Source: Ctenosaura bakeri (taxonomy: Eukaryota; Chordata; Lepidosauria; Squamata; Iguanidae). Taken from it: DNA of 64,000 nucleotides. Position 1 is the first letter of the stretch, and each line of letters opens with the position of its first letter. The DNA lies in assembly GCA_948474755.1 (NCBI GenBank), contig CAOLHI010001479.1, forward strand, positions 1-64,000, read 5' to 3'. Shown piece after piece: positions 39,233-45,309 of this stretch. The position numbers were made by a program, and so were the translations under genes. Under the pieces are notes generated by a model that worked only from the letters and a program-made list of their open reading frames with translations, had not been told where the DNA came from and searched no databases.

Positions 39233-42200
39233 TTTATTTTATATTCCGCCTTTTCTACCACAAGAAACTCAAAGTGGAACTCAAGTACATTACAAAATTA
39301 AAAACAAATACAACATAAACATGCCTAAATACCCTAAAAGACACCAGATCTCATCTGTTCTTGGAAGCTAAACAGAGTCAGCTCTGGTTAGTACTTGGAT
39401 GGATGACCACCAAAATCAGGTGCTGCCGGCTATATTTCACAGGAAAGAAGTACTGGCAAAACCATCTGTGAGTACTGCTTATCTAAGAAAACCTTGTGAA
39501 ATTCATGGGGTTGATGTAAGTTGACAGGTGACTTGAAGGCATGCACACACGCAGAAAACATCCAAAATATTGTAATTAAAATTAAACTTTATCCTGAAAA
39601 ACAATGTGAAGCATTTGTTTAAAAAGGAGAGGCCTAATCTAACTTAGTTCCAGACCTTGGAAGCAGCCACTGAGAAGGCCCTCCCTTGCCTTACCACCAT
39701 CCAAGCACTAATGAGAGCTGACCCCTCCCAGCTTCCAAGATCAAATGGGATTCAGTGCCATTAGTATTTAGGTCCCCAGTAATCTTTGCTAGGGTTAAAA
39801 GAAAACATATCTACAACATGAAGGAAACAAGCTCTATTCACAGAGCACTGCTGTGACCACACAGAGGTGGGGAAATTCTCAAGAGGCTCCTTCCCATCTT
39901 AAAAGCACAAATTAACCCTTTAGATTCAGGTTTCAGAGACTCACAGCTGGACTGAGAAAAGGTCTCAGAGTGTAGAGAGGCTCATATGGGAGAATACAAT
40001 CCTTCAGAAAAACTGGAACCAACCCAAGTGGGGTTTTACAGGCTCCAAAGCAAACTCCAGTAAGATTGATTCAAAGGCTGCCAGCATGCCCAGCTCAGCA
40101 TCCTGAAGCTCAGAGAAATGCTTACTCTGTCTAGGAGCAATACTGGACTAATGTTGGTTGTCTATTCTTTTATGCTATCTGAACAGAAGCTACTGTACTC
40201 TTACAATTCAGAAAATTTAGAATATTGCAACAACTTCTCCCCTCCCTGCCAAACTCCACCGATATTGTTTTATTACTTTCATCTATTTCCTTTCATTAAG
40301 GAAAAAAATTCTCCTGTTCAAATGGTTTTTCACAGAATAATTTCATCACTGGTGACAGAACTGCAATCTTCATGAAGGCAAGCTTGGCCATGACTTTGCA
40401 AACCAGAATTCTAAACGCTGGCACAGAAAGCTCTTTCTCCTCTTATGTTTGGTATGCCATGGCCATTAACATTAATGGAAGGTTTATACATACATCAGGG
40501 AAAGAATGAACCCTAAAAGGTCTAGCAACAGTAAGGATCTGTGTCTTCTGAATTTCATTACACAGTACACAATGAGAGGCCATCTTACCATGAAGTAAAG
40601 TGCTCATAATAGATATGTGTTTCCAAGCTCGCCTCTCTGCATAAGTCCGTCAGTATAATATAATCGGTTTCCTTATTAAAACATGTAAATTACAGCTATA
40701 GACAAAACTCTTTTTGCTCATAGACTGATCTCATATATATTGACGTCTGTACCCTAACTACACATAGACCAGTAGTCTGATGGACAATAAGAGTCTGTCT
40801 GTGAACAAAGATTCTCATGTGATCTATGAATGTACTAGTAACTCAAGCCATTTTACTTTGTATTTTTTATCTTTAACCCCCCCCCACATGCTTTTTTAAA
40901 AATTGCACTCAAGTCAGCATAGCATCCATCACAGCAATGCAATCTAAATTGTGTGTGTATGTGCCTTTAAGTCACTTTTTAAGTTATGGCAATCCCATGA
41001 ATTTCATGAGTTTTCTTAAGCAAGGAGTAATCAAGAGATAGTTTGCCATTGTCATCCTCTGAAATACTGCACAGCCTATAGCAACGAGTATTCCTTGGCT
41101 CTCATCCAAGCACTAACCAGGTCTGATCCTGCATAGCTTCCAAGGTCAAACGCGATCTGGTATCTTCATGGTATTTACTGTCAATTACAAAATACAGAAC
41201 AGCAGCCAAACTAAAAGAGGGATATGTATCTCAGGCCTTGTTACCCATTGTGTGATATTGCCCCCCATTCAATGTCTAAAATTTAATCACAAAGGTCACT
41301 CAAACTTTATACCACTAAATGCTGAATTCTGCTATTAAATATGTCATGTAAATCCAGGGCGGCTGATGAATCTGTTGCTGTGATGAATCCACTGTAGGAT
41401 TTATGGTCACAGAATCACAAGAGGCGGAGGGGCTACATGGGGCATCTAGTCCAACTCCCTGCCGTGCAGGAATGTAGAACTACAGCACTCCTGAAGAATG
41501 GTCTTCCATTCCTCCTTCAGCCACTCCAGGTTGTACAGAAGCCATCCAAATGCTACATCCAATTCCTGACAGAGATTTGGCAGTGAGACCCAGCATGGTG
41601 CAGTGGTTTAAGCATTGGACTATAACTTGGGAGACCAGGCTTCAAATTCCCACTTAGCCATGGAAATCCACTTGGTGACCTTGAGCAAGTTACACTGTCT
41701 CAACCTCAGTGGAATGCAAAGAAAAGCCCCCTCTAAATAAATCTTGTTCAGGGTCTCCATAAGTAGGAAATTGCTTGAAGGCACGCAACAAAAGCACCTG
41801 TACAACCTGTGGTAAGAACTGCTGTTAAATCAGGAATGGACTCCCTGTCCACAGAGCAAGAAGTCCACTAGCAGCCCCTGGTGCAAATGAACAGACTACC
41901 ACATCTCTACAAACATTTGATGATTTATTTTGCTGTTTGTAATTTTTTTTTTATTACCACAAAAATTCCATCGAGGATGGAATAACCAGAAAATGTCTTT
42001 TGACTGATCAAACTAGGAACTCCAAAAGTGATATTCAGTTAAATCCTTTCAGAACCTGTACAATCTCAAGAACTGAATGAACCATCTTATGTCTAATACC
42101 GTGACAGCATCTTAGTTGTGACTCTCATCAAGAGATGATGCCACAGACCCTGGACATTGCCTGTTACATCTCCAGTTGAAGCAAAGGAAATGATAGCTGT

Positions 42201-43670
42201 TCTTCCTGTCATGATCTTGTCAACCAACCTATACAAAGAGCTTGGGAAATAGAGTTCCCTCAAGAGCATGGAGAGTACTGGTAGTTATAGTCCCAAGTGG
42301 AAGCATCCAATGGCCATGCTAAAGAAACCTAACCTTACCAACCTCACCCTGTGTTGACCCGTCTTCCTATAATAGTTATCAAAGCTTTTGCAAGACTGCT
42401 GAGAGTGATGGACAACTGAAACAAGATAGAAGCAGTTCTAAATGGCACAGACATATACCAACTTTACAATATTAAAAACATCAACTACAGCACAATTCAA
42501 TAATGGCCATCAAACTCATTAAAAAAACACAAGCATACATGAAAGTAAAATCCATACGGGGCGTTGGCCATTACGACCATCCTTAGCAAAAATTGTAAAT
42601 AAATATAGACAACTTGTTATTTTACTATGATACTTAACAGACCAGCACAATCCATATTCATCCCTTGTCTGTGACATCCACAATGTGACTTTGTCTGTAT
42701 TAGGTTTGTATTTGGCAGCGTGCCTATAAGTTGCACAAGACAAATGCCCTGTCTAACTCTGTGGAACTTGACTCAGTTTTGTTTTCTTAAAAGGACTCTG
42801 ATAAAGCTTCCAGCTTGTTCTCAAGGGACTGCCCTCAAGAACCCTTCACTATGACTGCCAAACCACTAAGAACCAATTTTCCCCTCATACAGGCACACAT
42901 ATACCACTCATCTACTCACCTGTCCCAGCATTTATAATCCAATGACATACAATACAGTCATAGAAGGCAAGGTTGCAACTGCCCTGAAATTGCATCTGAA
43001 TCATTGTACTTTTCTGTGAGCCAAATCACCACACGAGCCTGAATCCGTCCAAGCTTGTATGGTTTTTGTAAGATAAAAAGGCTAGTACTTGAATGGGAGA
43101 CCACTGGGAGAATACCAGAAGTCTCCAGGTGGAACTAAGAAGGAATTCTGCCTGAAATGCTAGATTGCTGATGCTAATCAGAGTTGAGAATGCTGAGAAT
43201 GGACTCATGGCCTTAGTATGAGGTGGTTTCCTATATAAGTCCCCCAAGTTCAAGGAAGAGAGTGCTAACTTGCTTCTAGTAAGATTTTGTTGAAAAGATA
43301 AAATTCACCAGACAGGTTATATGAGTCATTTGCTTTTGCCTATCTCACAGGACAGCCATCAGGCACATTATACAGCACATTGCATATTCAAATGAATAAA
43401 AACAACCCCAAGTCTGAATCCTGACTCTGCAGAAATAATCCATGAGAGCCAAAACTTTGCCCAGCTCATCTCAATAACATTATTTACCCTTTGATAATAA
43501 GGTTTGAAAAAGATATGGGAGAGCACACATACCCCAGGACGATGTTCAAAATATGTCAGCCTTGATTTTGTCAGAACAAAGAATCGAACTTTAAAGTTGG
43601 AGGGAGAGGTCCTTCGCTTTTGCTGTGATCTTTTGATCAGTTCTTCTTCAAGCAGAACGCAGTTGTCCAT
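3191..43670 (-). CDS. ITK: ITK tyrosine kinase gene, exons 1-10 (partial)
   Basis: Tec-family non-receptor tyrosine kinase that acts below the T-cell receptor: the PH domain binds PIP3 at the membrane, SH2/SH3 bind the LAT/SLP-76 complex, and the kinase activates PLC-gamma1 (established for the family). Ten exons join to an open frame of 985 nt (328 codons plus 1 nt): PH (residues 1-~110), Btk zinc motif (H121, C132, C133, C143), proline-rich KPLPPTP (155-161), SH3 (~171-230, ending [10 protein letters not shown]) and SH2 (~238-328). The N-terminus [15 protein letters not shown], the single proline-rich motif and SH2 text such as [10 protein letters not shown] point to ITK rather than BTK, TEC or TXK. 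All junction phases agree. The kinase exons are not in the window: nothing to the left of 3191 resembles exon 11, so intron 10 exceeds 3.19 kb. The start was taken at 43670, not the adjacent ATG at 43673, because it has A at -3 and G at +4. Confidence 0.96.
3440..3835 (-). mobile_element. BovB/RTE-type LINE fragment
   Basis: The reverse strand gives the decayed C-terminal ORF text of RTE/BovB-type elements (a tyrosine-cysteine 'YGCESW-like' region around 3770, then a FEMWCWRR-like zone). On the plus strand the marker is 'tttcacaaccatacac'. It is heavily mutated. A short SINE-like piece (3370-3415) adjoins it. Confidence 0.6.
4262..4291. repeat. (CA)n microsatellite
   Basis: About 14 uninterrupted AC/CA units in ITK intron 9. 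Confidence 0.95.
4590..5030 (+). mobile_element. BovB/RTE-type LINE, C-terminal ORF end
   Basis: The frame from 4809 reads [18 protein letters not shown], then [16 protein letters not shown] and [14 protein letters not shown]. This matches the conserved C-terminus of BovB/RTE ORFs (GRPRMRWLD, then W-R-lihG, then K-S-r-t-r-l). The upstream part (4590-4800) is the decayed preceding segment. It is in opposite orientation to the fragment at 3440-3835. Confidence 0.7.
5124..5203 (-). CDS. ITK: ITK exon 9 (SH2 FLVR strand)
   Basis: Codes [20 protein letters not shown] and VFTKAL. FMVRDS is the FLVRES-type motif; its arginine (residue ~264) holds phosphotyrosine. The acceptor is ttcacag|GAT and the donor TTGAG|GTAAGC. 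The split codon AG|T gives Ser with exon 10. Confidence 0.96.
5628..6070. mobile_element. Harbinger-like MITE, GC-rich
   Basis: Ends are GGCCCTTTCC and GGAAAGGGCC, the terminal type shared by the other TTA/TAA-flanked elements here; flanking trinucleotides are TAA and ATA, so the duplication is imperfect. The interior is CpG-rich compared with the intron around it. It has several short hairpins (around 5748-5778, 5888-5925 and 6018-6035). No coding sequence. Confidence 0.55.
6175..6740 (+). repeat. Old LINE 3'-UTR-like fragment
   Basis: It contains 'agggccttctctgctg' (near 6380), a phrase common in the 3' regions of CR1/L2-type LINEs, but no protein domain survives. An open stretch from 6253 is not supported as a gene. 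Confidence 0.35.
6741..7115. other. Unassigned intron 8 sequence
   Basis: Ordinary AT-rich intron; nothing recognised. Confidence 0.5.
7116..7170 (-). CDS. ITK: ITK exon 8 (SH2 start)
   Basis: Codes [18 protein letters not shown], the first strand and helix A of the SH2 domain, with the helix A arginine (ISR) expected to touch phosphotyrosine. The acceptor is ctgcag|G and the donor GAG|GTAAGA, phase 0. Confidence 0.95.
7614..7679 (-). CDS. ITK: ITK exon 7 (SH3 C-terminus and SH3-SH2 linker)
   Basis: Codes [18 protein letters not shown] and IYE. The GYVPSSYV end of SH3 contributes the conserved proline and tyrosine of the ligand groove; the rest is linker. It ends TATGA|GTAAGA, so the Glu codon GA|G is split with exon 8. 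Confidence 0.95.
7680..8284. other. Unassigned intron 6 sequence
   Basis: Between exon 7 and the solo LTR; no repeat recognised. Confidence 0.5.
8289..9125 (+). mobile_element. Solo LTR of an endogenous retrovirus
   Basis: An 837-bp LTR with terminal TGTTAC/GTAACA, flanked by a 4-bp target duplication ATGC (8285-8288 and 9126-9129). Inside are a CTATAAAAAC TATA box (near 8690), an AATAAA signal (near 8925) and the U5 text. It has no gag, pol or env. The 4-bp duplication and TG..CA ends fit gammaretrovirus-like (ERV1) elements. It lies in ITK intron 6, opposite to the gene. Confidence 0.85.
9330..9481 (-). CDS. ITK: ITK exon 6 (SH3 domain)
   Basis: Codes most of the SH3 domain: [17 protein letters not shown], the acidic RT loop, then [11 protein letters not shown]. 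Tyr180 of the ALYDY-type motif corresponds in position to the autophosphorylation tyrosine of mammalian ITK (from memory of the family), and the ligand-binding tryptophan pair W208-W209 is present. The acceptor tract is built from a CTTT microsatellite. The split Gly codon GG|T continues into exon 7. Confidence 0.96.
9487..9567. repeat. (GAAA)n(GCAA)n microsatellite at the exon 6 acceptor
   Basis: GAAA units run from 9487 to about 9539, then AAGC/GCAA units to about 9560. On the ITK strand this is a pyrimidine-rich CTTT tract ending 4 bases from the TTAACAG acceptor of the SH3 exon. Confidence 0.95.
9830..10020 (+). repeat. CR1/L3-like 3' repeat fragment, copy 1
   Basis: The order 'gttgctggggaacat', 'gtgggcttctcataag', 'gaacagaatg', 'tagac', 'ctcttcct' is shared with the copy at 14400-14730. 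Non-coding; the family name is not certain. Confidence 0.5.
10274..11196. mobile_element. Non-autonomous hAT-like element, family A, copy 1
   Basis: A 923-bp element starting TAGGGATG and ending CATCCCTA, with 8-bp target duplications ATGAAATA/ATAAAATA (7 of 8 match). A second copy of the same sequence runs from 21890 to 26147. The interior has an about 30-bp minisatellite (near 10405-10505) and a palindrome at 10890-10932. It encodes no transposase. Confidence 0.8.
11311..11421. mobile_element. Small fold-back MITE
   Basis: Arms with AAAGTTACTATTCAGACTAC at the left and an approximate reverse complement at the right (agagctataaccccaaaaag) pair around a short centre. It lies 60 bases from ITK exon 5, in intron 5 sequence. 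Confidence 0.55.
11484..11524 (-). CDS. ITK: ITK exon 5 (proline-rich segment)
   Basis: A 41-bp micro-exon encoding [20 protein letters not shown] is the class of proline-rich sequence that binds the enzyme's own or other SH3 domains. It is bounded by cttttgcag and GTGAGC. The split codon G|TT with exon 4 gives Val152; the 3' end is phase 0. Confidence 0.94.
11525..12351. other. Unassigned intron 4 sequence
   Basis: No exon or clear repeat; a short fold-back-like stretch at 11920-12010 was not resolved. Confidence 0.45.
12352..12480 (-). CDS. ITK: ITK exon 4 (Btk zinc-binding motif)
   Basis: Codes the Tec-homology Btk motif. The zinc ligands His121, Cys132, Cys133 and Cys143 are intact, in the text [15 protein letters not shown] and ATGC. 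The exon begins with AA (completing Glu109) and ends ACT G|GTAGG. The zinc motif packs against the PH domain in the family. Confidence 0.96.
12905..13184. mobile_element. hAT-like MITE with an internal minisatellite
   Basis: Ends CAGTGGCATAGG and CTCCGCCACTA, flanked by TTTTGGAT/TTTAGAAT (6 of 8 match). From 12988 to 13170 it holds about seven to nine imperfect units of roughly 25-30 bp, each like CATGCCGTAGCCATGCCCCC. Open frames in it are repeat-derived. Confidence 0.65.
13560..14096. mobile_element. hAT-like MITE, family B
   Basis: A 537-bp element beginning GAGGGGTGGGCAAC and ending TTTGCCCATCCCTG, with 8-bp flanks CTTTAGAC/CTTTACAC (7 of 8 match). No coding content. Confidence 0.7.
14400..14730 (+). 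repeat. CR1/L3-like 3' repeat fragment, copy 2
   Basis: It shares 'cagttgctggggaacacg', 'ggaacagaatgctggcc' and 'cacagctcttcct' with the fragment at 9830-10020. A pyrimidine-rich low-complexity run sits just upstream (14287-14320). Confidence 0.5.
15122..15203 (-). CDS. ITK: ITK exon 3 (PH domain C-terminus)
   Basis: Codes 27 residues plus 1 nt: [13 protein letters not shown], then QKWVLALKE, the final strand and C-terminal helix of the PH domain. The acceptor is ccgtag|ATT and the donor GAAG|GTAACC. The split codon G|AA completes a Glu with exon 4. Confidence 0.95.
15894..16800 (+). mobile_element. tRNA-type SINE interrupted by a SPIN-like element
   Basis: The SINE head 'agagccagcatggcatagag' (15896-15915) continues at 16614 with 'gcatagagcattggac', then 'caaagttcaattc' (B box) and 'gccatggaaaccca', and ends 'caacttgaaagaatacaac'. 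The SPIN-like insert and one copy of its duplication (15916-16621) split it. Confidence 0.75.
15916..16613 (-). mobile_element. SPIN-like hAT MITE, copy 1
   Basis: A 698-bp element with terminal repeats CAGTGCTTCTCAACC and GGTTGAGACCCACTG and a perfect 8-bp target duplication GCATAGAG (15908-15915 and 16614-16621). The end sequences match the SPIN family of hAT transposons as I know it. The interior (16030-16500) is very GC- and CpG-rich. Open frames there lack transposase features and are composition artefacts. Confidence 0.85.
16801..18776. other. Unassigned intron 2 sequence
   Basis: AT-rich with short CA and TGCC runs. 18340-18720 is A/T-rich with only low-complexity open frames. No exon recognised. 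Confidence 0.45.
17138..17160. repeat. (TGCC)n short tandem repeat
   Basis: About five CTGC/TGCC units in intron 2. Confidence 0.85.
18777..18881 (-). CDS. ITK: ITK exon 2 (PH domain)
   Basis: Codes 35 residues from [11 protein letters not shown] to HYKYPFQ, the middle of the PH domain, phase 0 at both ends (ctcttag acceptor, CAG|GTAAGT donor). It is preceded in the transcript by about 24.65 kb of intron 1. A Harbinger-like MITE begins about 46 bases upstream of the acceptor. Confidence 0.96.
18931..19350. mobile_element. Harbinger-like MITE next to ITK exon 2
   Basis: A 420-bp element with ends GGCCTTTCCC and AGAAAAGGCC and a 3-bp TTA target duplication (18928-18930, 19351-19353). The interior is GC-rich. 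It starts about 46 bases from the exon 2 acceptor on the intron side. Confidence 0.75.
19519..19543. repeat. (GA)n microsatellite
   Basis: About 11 GA units in intron 1. Confidence 0.9.
19544..20387. other. Unassigned intron 1 sequence
   Basis: Nothing recognised apart from short low-complexity runs. Confidence 0.4.
20391..20789. mobile_element. Harbinger-like MITE, GGCCATTTCCACATG family, copy 1
   Basis: 399 bp with 3-bp TAA flanks (20388-20390, 20790-20792). It begins GGCCATTTCCACATGGTG and shares internal text such as 'catgctttcacaca' and 'atcatgggacattc' with the copies at 46147-46554 and 50700-51106. It is diverged from them. Confidence 0.7.
21215..21425 (+). mobile_element. tRNA-type SINE
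   Basis: Contains the head 'gaaccagtatagtgcattg', the B box in 'agggttcaaatccc', then 'ccatggaaacccactgg', 'ctctcagcctcagag' and a decayed end 'tatctgaaggcatat'. Confidence 0.75.
22039..24612 (+). mobile_element. 5'-truncated L1 LINE (ORF2 RT to 3' end)
   Basis: Broken frames give L1 ORF2 text: [11 protein letters not shown] (RT start), the RT catalytic box as NLFAGDT (second position changed), [20 protein letters not shown], and [20 protein letters not shown] (C-terminal Cys/His region). At least four frame breaks. It ends in an A-rich tail and is flanked by a 13-bp duplication AAAACCTGGGAGA / AAAACCTAGGAGA (22026-22038, 24613-24625), with one mismatch. Confidence 0.85.
24900..25686 (+). 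mobile_element. SPIN-like hAT MITE, copy 2
   Basis: A 787-bp element with ends CAGCGGTTCTCAACC and GGTTGAGAACCACTG and a perfect 8-bp duplication TTTTACAA (24892-24899, 25687-25694) that fits the nTnnnnAn hAT pattern. The subterminal phrase 'ggtcatgacccctttggg' is SPIN-like. The GC-rich interior matches copy 1 in inverse orientation, but carries about 90 extra bases from an internal duplication (25020-25110 resembles 25110-25165). Confidence 0.88.
26148..26215. repeat. Imperfect GTTATTAGT-type simple repeat
   Basis: Degenerate tandem repeats of GTTAGTGT/TTATTAGT-like units just after hAT copy 2; similar bases also precede that copy. Confidence 0.7.
26220..26940 (+). mobile_element. L1 3' end fragment
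   Basis: Frame text such as [20 protein letters not shown], then [17 protein letters not shown], matches the C-terminus of L1 ORF2. It is followed by an AT-rich 3' region and an A-rich stretch near 26920. Confidence 0.65.
27290..27435. repeat. Short reptile-type repeat
   Basis: Contains 'caatggggtttactccagg' and 'caatctatacaggtctactc', phrases that recur in squamate/bird MITE-like repeats as I recall them. Assignment is weak. Confidence 0.35.
27646..28260 (-). mobile_element. Probable ERV LTR, minus strand, incomplete
   Basis: On the minus strand there is an AATAAAG signal (near 27817), then a U5-like stretch with 'gttacccgcctctcag', ending GGGTAACA at 27646. The two clear LTRs have the same order: 'gttaccct.cctctcgc' and the final 'gggtaaca'. 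A 5' TGTTAC end could not be found, so the left boundary is open. Confidence 0.45.
28330..28680 (+). repeat. LINE (CR1/L2-type) 3' end
   Basis: Holds 'gaaagccttccctgctg', a T-rich run, then 'gagatagggtgggaaataaata', the usual tail of these LINEs. No ORF. Confidence 0.5.
29040..29420 (+). repeat. AT-rich LINE tail-like repeat
   Basis: T-rich region ending 'ggccctatataaataca' followed by a GATGACGAC-type short repeat (29408-29426), as in LINE 3' tails. Includes a TG-rich run at 29294-29318. The open frames here are low-complexity. Confidence 0.4.
29427..32225. other. Unassigned intron 1 sequence
   Basis: About 2.8 kb without a supported gene. It has an ATGC tetranucleotide run at 31257-31276, and a 'gatgaagaagccagtgaagcc' phrase near 31483 that looks like an old transposon remnant. 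Confidence 0.4.
32226..32320. repeat. (GGGA)n/(GGGAA)n/(GAAA)n microsatellite
   Basis: A purine-only run in intron 1: GGGA, then GGGAA and then about ten GAAA units. Confidence 0.95.
33040..33113. repeat. (TAA)n microsatellite
   Basis: About 24 uninterrupted AAT/TAA units, followed by 'tttctatcccgcctctcc', a LINE-type tail to about 33250. Confidence 0.95.
33719..34630 (+). mobile_element. Solo LTR of an endogenous retrovirus
   Basis: A 912-bp LTR with TGTTAC/GTAACA ends and the 4-bp duplication CCAC (33715-33718, 34631-34634). AATAAA polyadenylation signal near 34440. The 3' region ('gttaccctccctctcgc', final 'gggtaaca') resembles the LTR at 8289-9125. No internal viral genes. It is in intron 1, opposite to ITK. 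Confidence 0.82.
34815..38680 (-). mobile_element. L1 LINE: ORF1 3' end, ORF2, 3' end
   Basis: Minus-strand order: possible ORF1 end with [12 protein letters not shown] (38675-38416); ORF2 endonuclease start as [13 protein letters not shown] (near 38300), LLAVGVYVP and [12 protein letters not shown] (near 38000-37780); RT text [15 protein letters not shown] (near 36500); and C-terminal text [13 protein letters not shown] and [14 protein letters not shown] (35850-35130). Many frameshifts and stops. It ends near 34815 with AATAAATATAG. It is old but nearly complete over ORF2. Confidence 0.8.
36641..36666. repeat. (CA)n microsatellite
   Basis: About 12 CA units inside the minus-strand L1. Confidence 0.95.
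39201..39240. repeat. (TATG)n microsatellite
   Basis: About eight ATGT/TATG units, followed by 'tttatattccgcctttt', a LINE-type tail. Confidence 0.95.
39343..39560 (+). mobile_element. 5S rRNA-derived SINE
   Basis: The first ~90 bases resemble the internal part of 5S rRNA: 'ccagatctcatctgttc', 'ggaagctaaacagagtc', 'ggttagtacttggatgg', 'tgaccacc'. A SINE body follows, ending 'ttgacaggtgacttgaaggc'. Not a functional 5S gene. Confidence 0.75.
39561..40949. other. Unassigned intron 1 sequence
   Basis: Contains 'gagaaggccctcccttgcc' (39671), a LINE 3'-like phrase; the rest is not recognised. Confidence 0.4.
40950..41170 (-). mobile_element. 5S rRNA-derived SINE
   Basis: The reverse strand gives 5S-like text; on the plus strand 'ctcatccaagcactaacc', 'aggtctgatcctgcatagc' and 'ttccaaggtcaaacgcga'. 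The SINE 3' part 'gtgcctttaagtcac' lies at the low-coordinate end. Confidence 0.75.
41395..41580 (-). mobile_element. CR1 3' end fragment
   Basis: On the plus strand it opens 'cacagaatcacaagaggc' and has 'tctagtccaactccctgc', the reverse of CR1 3' ends as seen at 52340-52436. Confidence 0.65.
41590..41800 (+). mobile_element. tRNA-type SINE
   Basis: Head 'acccagcatggtgcagtgg', B box in 'caggcttcaaattccc', 'gccatggaaatccacttgg', ending 'attgcttgaaggcacgcaac'. The best-preserved SINE copy here. Confidence 0.8.
41801..43029. other. Unassigned intron 1 sequence
   Basis: No exon, SINE or LINE domain recognised. Confidence 0.45.
43030..43245 (+). mobile_element. 5S rRNA-derived SINE
   Basis: Contains the 5S-like phrases 'ggctagtacttgaatggg' and 'agaccactgggagaatacca', then a body ending 'gtggtttcctatataag'. 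It lies about 290 bases inside intron 1 from exon 1. Confidence 0.65.
43533..43670 (-). CDS. ITK: ITK exon 1 (start codon, PH domain N-terminus)
   Basis: Codes 46 residues, [12 protein letters not shown] to YFEHRPG, the first strands of the PH domain, including the basic KRSQQKRR stretch and [10 protein letters not shown]. The donor is GGG|GTATGT, phase 0. A tandem ATG lies 3 bases upstream in a weaker context. The 5' UTR and promoter lie at higher coordinates and cannot be defined; no TATA box stands out. Confidence 0.95.
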
Positions 43671-43673
43671 CAT

Positions 43674-44131
43674 CCAACAAGTAACTGCTTTACTCCAGGA
43701 CAGGAAAGTATCTGCTTCACTACCTGAATGCCACACATGAGCTCAGGAAAGAGATATCAGGAGACAAGGCCGGGTGGACTTTTACAAAAGTATATTCAAA
43801 AAGTTGCGTAGGTGCTTTATCTTTCCATCTGTCATCCAGACAGTGCAGTTTAGCTAGCTTCCTTTCTGATGTAAAAAACCATAACCACATCCTTTTAAAC
43901 ACTGTTGTATGAAAAGTGTGCACTACATTATGGTATACGTGAATGTTCACACAGAGGGAAAATGCTAAAAGGTAGCTTGAGGAGGAGAAGAAGAAAGCTG
44001 AAAACGGAAAGGTAATTCAAGCACCTGAAAAGAAGAAAAAGCTGAAAGATACATTATTTAGTTTATAAATTTAGTCTTAAAGCCATAGTAAATGCAAACA
44101 TACATCTGCAAGAGTATTCTCTTGGACAGCA
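43674..44131. other. ITK 5' flank (UTR/promoter region expected)
   Basis: The transcript start of ITK must lie here or further right. I see no TATA box or CpG island, as is usual for lymphoid kinase promoters, and cannot mark a start site. Confidence 0.4.
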
Positions 44132-44262
44132 GTGGGAGTCATGTGGTCTCCTAGATATTGCTGGACTGTAGTTCCCAGCATTCCTTTCCACTGGATATGC
44201 TGGCTAGGGCTATTGGAAGTTGTGGGGCCTTATGCCTCCCACTTCTGCTCTAGAAAGTAGGT
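44132..44262. mobile_element. Fold-back MITE
   Basis: The arms 'ggactgtagttcccagcatt' and 'aagttgtggggcct' with outer 'gtgggag'/'ctcccac' pair imperfectly around 'tgctggctaggg'. Upstream of ITK exon 1. Confidence 0.45.
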
Positions 44263-44539
44263 CAGGTACTTAATTTCCTTACATAGGCAGACTGCCAATT
44301 AGCAACTCAAGTAATCTGTCATGTTTCATTCACTTAATTAAAATGTAATAAAGGTACCTCTGACACAGCCAACTATGCAAACAGAAAGGGTGTGTTTTTA
44401 TTTACGGGGGAAATTTCTATCATTCCAACAGAAGTTGACATCTCAACTTCATAAGGTGGAGGTATATACATAACTATAGCAGCATTTCACCCATCATTGC
44501 CTTTATCCAAAGTCCAAAATACCTAAAGGTCATCTATTG

Positions 44540-44665
44540 CATTGGTTCTCAAACTTTAATCATCCAAATATTTTGTACTTCAATTCCCACAATCCCCAGA
44601 TTGCATAAGCAAAGGTTGGGGATTCTGAGAAGTGGTCTAAAACATCTAGAGGGACAAAGAGTGAG
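44540..44665. mobile_element. Fold-back MITE
   Basis: Begins 'ttggttctcaaactttaatc', with a centre 'cttcaattcccacaatcccc' opposed by 'ggggattctgagaagtggtc'. Family not named. Confidence 0.45.
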
Positions 44666-44739
44666 ATGCCTGATCTGGTGAAACATTTTATTGTTAAAAA
44701 AAGGAGAGATACCCAACATGGCTAACATAATAACCAAAT

Positions 44740-44935
44740 TGATTCAGATTTATGATGACTCCACCATGGGGTTTTCAAAGAAAAATCTGTTCTAAGGAAG
44801 TTTTGCCATTTTCTTCCTCTTAGGCTGAGAGAGTACAACTTGACCAGGGTGGCCCAGTGGATTTAAATGGCTGATTTGAACTCTGGTGTCTCAGAGTCCA
44901 CGTTCAACACTCAAATCGTAAACTGGCTCAACATA
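44740..44935 (-). mobile_element. tRNA-type SINE
   Basis: The reverse-orientation SINE text includes 'atgatgactccaccatggg', 'gattttc/gttttgccatt' and 'gctgatttgaactctggtg' (B box complement). Confidence 0.6.
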
Positions 44936-45260
44936 CAATAGTTACTTAGCTTCTAACAATTACTTTTTTGGGGAGAAGCCTACTAAACCTAGTTAGTCTC
45001 ATTTCTGAATACTATAATAAGATTAGGCAGTATGTTATATTCCTTCTTGCTTTTGGTTAGGATATGTCATGTGTTTGTTCAGCATTTCAAAATTTCTCTC
45101 TCCCCATTCCAATTTTTAAAGAAGTTTAGCTCCAGAGAGAACATGATTCTCTATAGGCAACTGTGGCAGTTCCACGGTAATCCTCAGCATCCAAGTATAG
45201 CAAATTGAAGCCCCACTCCAGGGAGTAACTGTTATTGCCTTCTCAACATACCCTTTTTGT

Positions 45261-45291
45261 ATATATATATATGTGTGTGTGTGTGTGTTTT
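45261..45291. repeat. (TA)n(TG)n microsatellite
   Basis: TATATATATATATG then TGTGTG units, just outside the left arm of the large inverted repeat. Confidence 0.9.
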
Positions 45292-45309
45292 CTCTCCTGA
45301 AGTCAATTT

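Noticed and set aside
39343..39430. A possible 5S rRNA gene
   Set aside because: Too diverged, lacks the full 120 bases and is followed by a SINE body and tail.
43671..43736. An upstream extension of ITK exon 1
   Set aside because: The in-frame codon at 43736 is GTG, and no in-frame ATG precedes 43673; the family starts at the MDN-type position.
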